Below are positions 63,003 to 64,000 of a stretch of DNA of 64,000 nt, in pieces; the stretch's first letter is position 1; every line of letters begins with the position of its first letter. A program made the translations under genes and the position numbers. This DNA is from JAAZKV01 sp035355675. Its GTDB lineage: Archaea > Iainarchaeota > Iainarchaeia > Iainarchaeales > JAAZKV01. The notes under the pieces are model-generated. The model was given only the letters and a program-made list of their open reading frames with translations. It was not told the DNA's origin and made no database searches. The stretch lies in the NCBI GenBank assembly GCA_035355675.1, contig DAOQRN010000001.1:62001-126000 (forward strand), given 5' to 3'.

Positions 63003-64000
63003 ATGTTTGATGCTGAAAATAAAATATGGGATGTTATAATTGTTGGAGCCGGCCCCTCTGGACTTGCTGCAGCAACTGAAATTGCAAAAGCAAAAGTAAG
63101 TGTACTTGTACTTGATAGAAAACAAGAAATTGGTTGCCCAAAAAGATGCGCTGAAGGACTTGGAAATGGTTGGTTTAATAGATTAAAATTAAAACCAAAA
63201 AAAGAATGGGCAGTTCAAGAAATAAAAGGAGCACAATTATATTCGCCAAACGGAAAAAGTGTAAAAATGAAAAACAAAAAAGTACTAGGTTATGTACTTG
63301 AAAGAAAAATGTTTGAAAAAGATTTAGCAATTAACGCAGTAAAACTTGGAGCAAAAATATTAATGAAACACCAAGTAATAAACGCAACACGCGAAAATGG
63401 AATAGTAAAACTTGAAGTAGAAGTAAATGATGATAAAAAATATTATCAAACAAAAATGATAATTGCTTGTGATGGAATCGATTCAAAAGTAGCAAGAATG
63501 CTTGGACTTAACACAAAAAACAATCTAAAAGACACTGATTCAGGATACCAATATGAAATGACAGGGATTAGTGGGTATGATGAAAATCTACTACACTTGT
63601 TCTTTGGAACTGATGTTGCTCCAAGAGGATATGTTTGGATATTCCCAAAAAGAGATGGAACAGCAAATGTAGGAATTGGTATTGGGGCTTATGAAGAAAA
63701 AACTGCAAAATATTATTTAGACAAATGGATAGCAAGTCAAGAAGGAATGAAAAACGGAAGTATCATAGAAGTAAACGCAGGTGGAATACCAGTAGGAGGA
63801 TTCCTTGACAAAATGACTGCAGATAATTTAGTAGTTGCTGGAGATGCGGGACACATGGTTGACCCAATTCACGGAGGAGGAATTGGAATTGCGATGGAAG
63901 GAGGAAGAATTGCAGCAAAACACACACTCCTTGCAATAAAGAAAAATAATTTCTCAGACACACAACTAAGCGCTTACACAAAAGATTGGTTTGACTCAAG
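63003..64000 (+). CDS. Geranylgeranyl reductase (digeranylgeranylglycerophospholipid reductase), 3' end outside window
   Basis: 332 residues seen of about 390-400; the frame runs off the window. It saturates the geranylgeranyl chains of archaeal lipids. FAD site VIIVGAGPSGLAAATE, the redox/substrate motif CPKRCAEG, the family PxxYxWxFP-like VAPRGYVWIFPKRDGTANVG and the second flavin motif GDAGHMVDPIHGGGIGIAME are all present. The start follows GGTGAT. Preceded by a ferredoxin gene at 79 bases. Confidence 0.95.
   Translation, partial: MFDAENKIWDVIIVGAGPSGLAAATEIAKAKVSVLVLDRKQEIGCPKRCAEGLGNGWFNRLKLKPKKEWAVQEIKGAQLYSPNGKSVKMKNKKVLGYVLERKMFEKDLAINAVKLGAKILMKHQVINATRENGIVKLEVEVNDDKKYYQTKMIIACDGIDSKVARMLGLNTKNNLKDTDSGYQYEMTGISGYDENLLHLFFGTDVAPRGYVWIFPKRDGTANVGIGIGAYEEKTAKYYLDKWIASQEGMKNGSIIEVNAGGIPVGGFLDKMTADNLVVAGDAGHMVDPIHGGGIGIAMEGGRIAAKHTLLAIKKNNFSDTQLSAYTKDWFDS

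Overview
The window is an AT-rich stretch of an archaeal genome. The evidence is the information-processing set (Orc1/Cdc6, both subunits of DNA polymerase D, eS1 and archaeal uS15, Bud32), the ether-lipid genes (CDP-archaeol synthase, geranylgeranyl reductase, isopentenyl phosphate kinase), an archaeosortase and SepF-type cell division. The small, AT-rich, densely packed style and the Cys-rich secreted proteins suggest a DPANN-like or euryarchaeal lineage known from metagenomes. I cannot assign a phylum. Five runs of exactly 100 N are scaffold gaps. They cut dnaK/dnaJ, a Cys-rich secreted protein, the thiolase and a RecJ-like gene, and one is intergenic.

Layout. 1-5.5 kb: three plus-strand surface or secreted proteins. 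5.5-9 kb: sepF and cdc6 diverge around a probable replication origin with two opposed ORB-like boxes, followed by a kinase-like gene. 9-15.6 kb, minus: PolD large and small subunits (overlapping), UPF0147 and a NOG1-like GTPase. 15.8-18.5 kb, plus: secF-secD. 18.5-23 kb, minus: archaeosortase, CDP-archaeol synthase, a DUF92 membrane protein, ribosomal eS1 and uS15 with a 38-codon ORF between them, Bud32 and a lipoprotein. 23-27 kb: grpE-dnaK-dnaJ (minus), divergent from an HTH regulator, with inverted repeats between. 27-37.6 kb: a Cys-rich surface protein, a GT-C-like membrane protein, ADP-forming acyl-CoA synthetase, Dus, DtdA and small proteins. 37.6-41.3 kb, minus: ITPase and pyruvate:ferredoxin oxidoreductase (G-D-A-B). 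41.4-58.9 kb, minus: an isoprenoid cluster. 59-64 kb, plus: a coiled-coil protein, a cation exchanger, a transglutaminase-like protein, ferredoxin, and a geranylgeranyl reductase cut by the window end. No gene-free stretch exceeds about 300 bases once the small genes at 34.7-34.9 kb and 35.8-36.0 kb are counted. I saw no rRNA, convincing tRNA, CRISPR array or insertion sequence.

How it works together. The 41.9-57.4 kb block encodes a route from acetyl-CoA to GGPP: thiolase, DUF35 partner, HMG-CoA synthase, class II HMG-CoA reductase, mevalonate kinase, two-subunit phosphomevalonate dehydratase (aconitase X), a UbiD-like anhydromevalonate phosphate decarboxylase with its UbiX prenyl-FMN supplier, isopentenyl phosphate kinase, type 2 IPP isomerase and GGPP synthase. 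This is the archaeal modified mevalonate pathway, first worked out in Aeropyrum pernix. Ferredoxin plus geranylgeranyl reductase (62.7-64 kb) and CDP-archaeol synthase (19.2 kb) act later in lipid synthesis. Pyruvate:ferredoxin oxidoreductase and ADP-forming acyl-CoA synthetase together would give acetyl-CoA, reduced ferredoxin and ATP from pyruvate. The archaeosortase next to CDP-archaeol synthase, together with tail-anchored Cys-rich surface proteins, suggests processing and lipid anchoring of surface proteins.

Translation signals. Operon-internal genes carry a GGTGA-type Shine-Dalgarno a few bases before ATG, GTG or TTG. Several first genes instead have a TATA box about 27 bases before the ATG, as expected for leaderless mRNAs.
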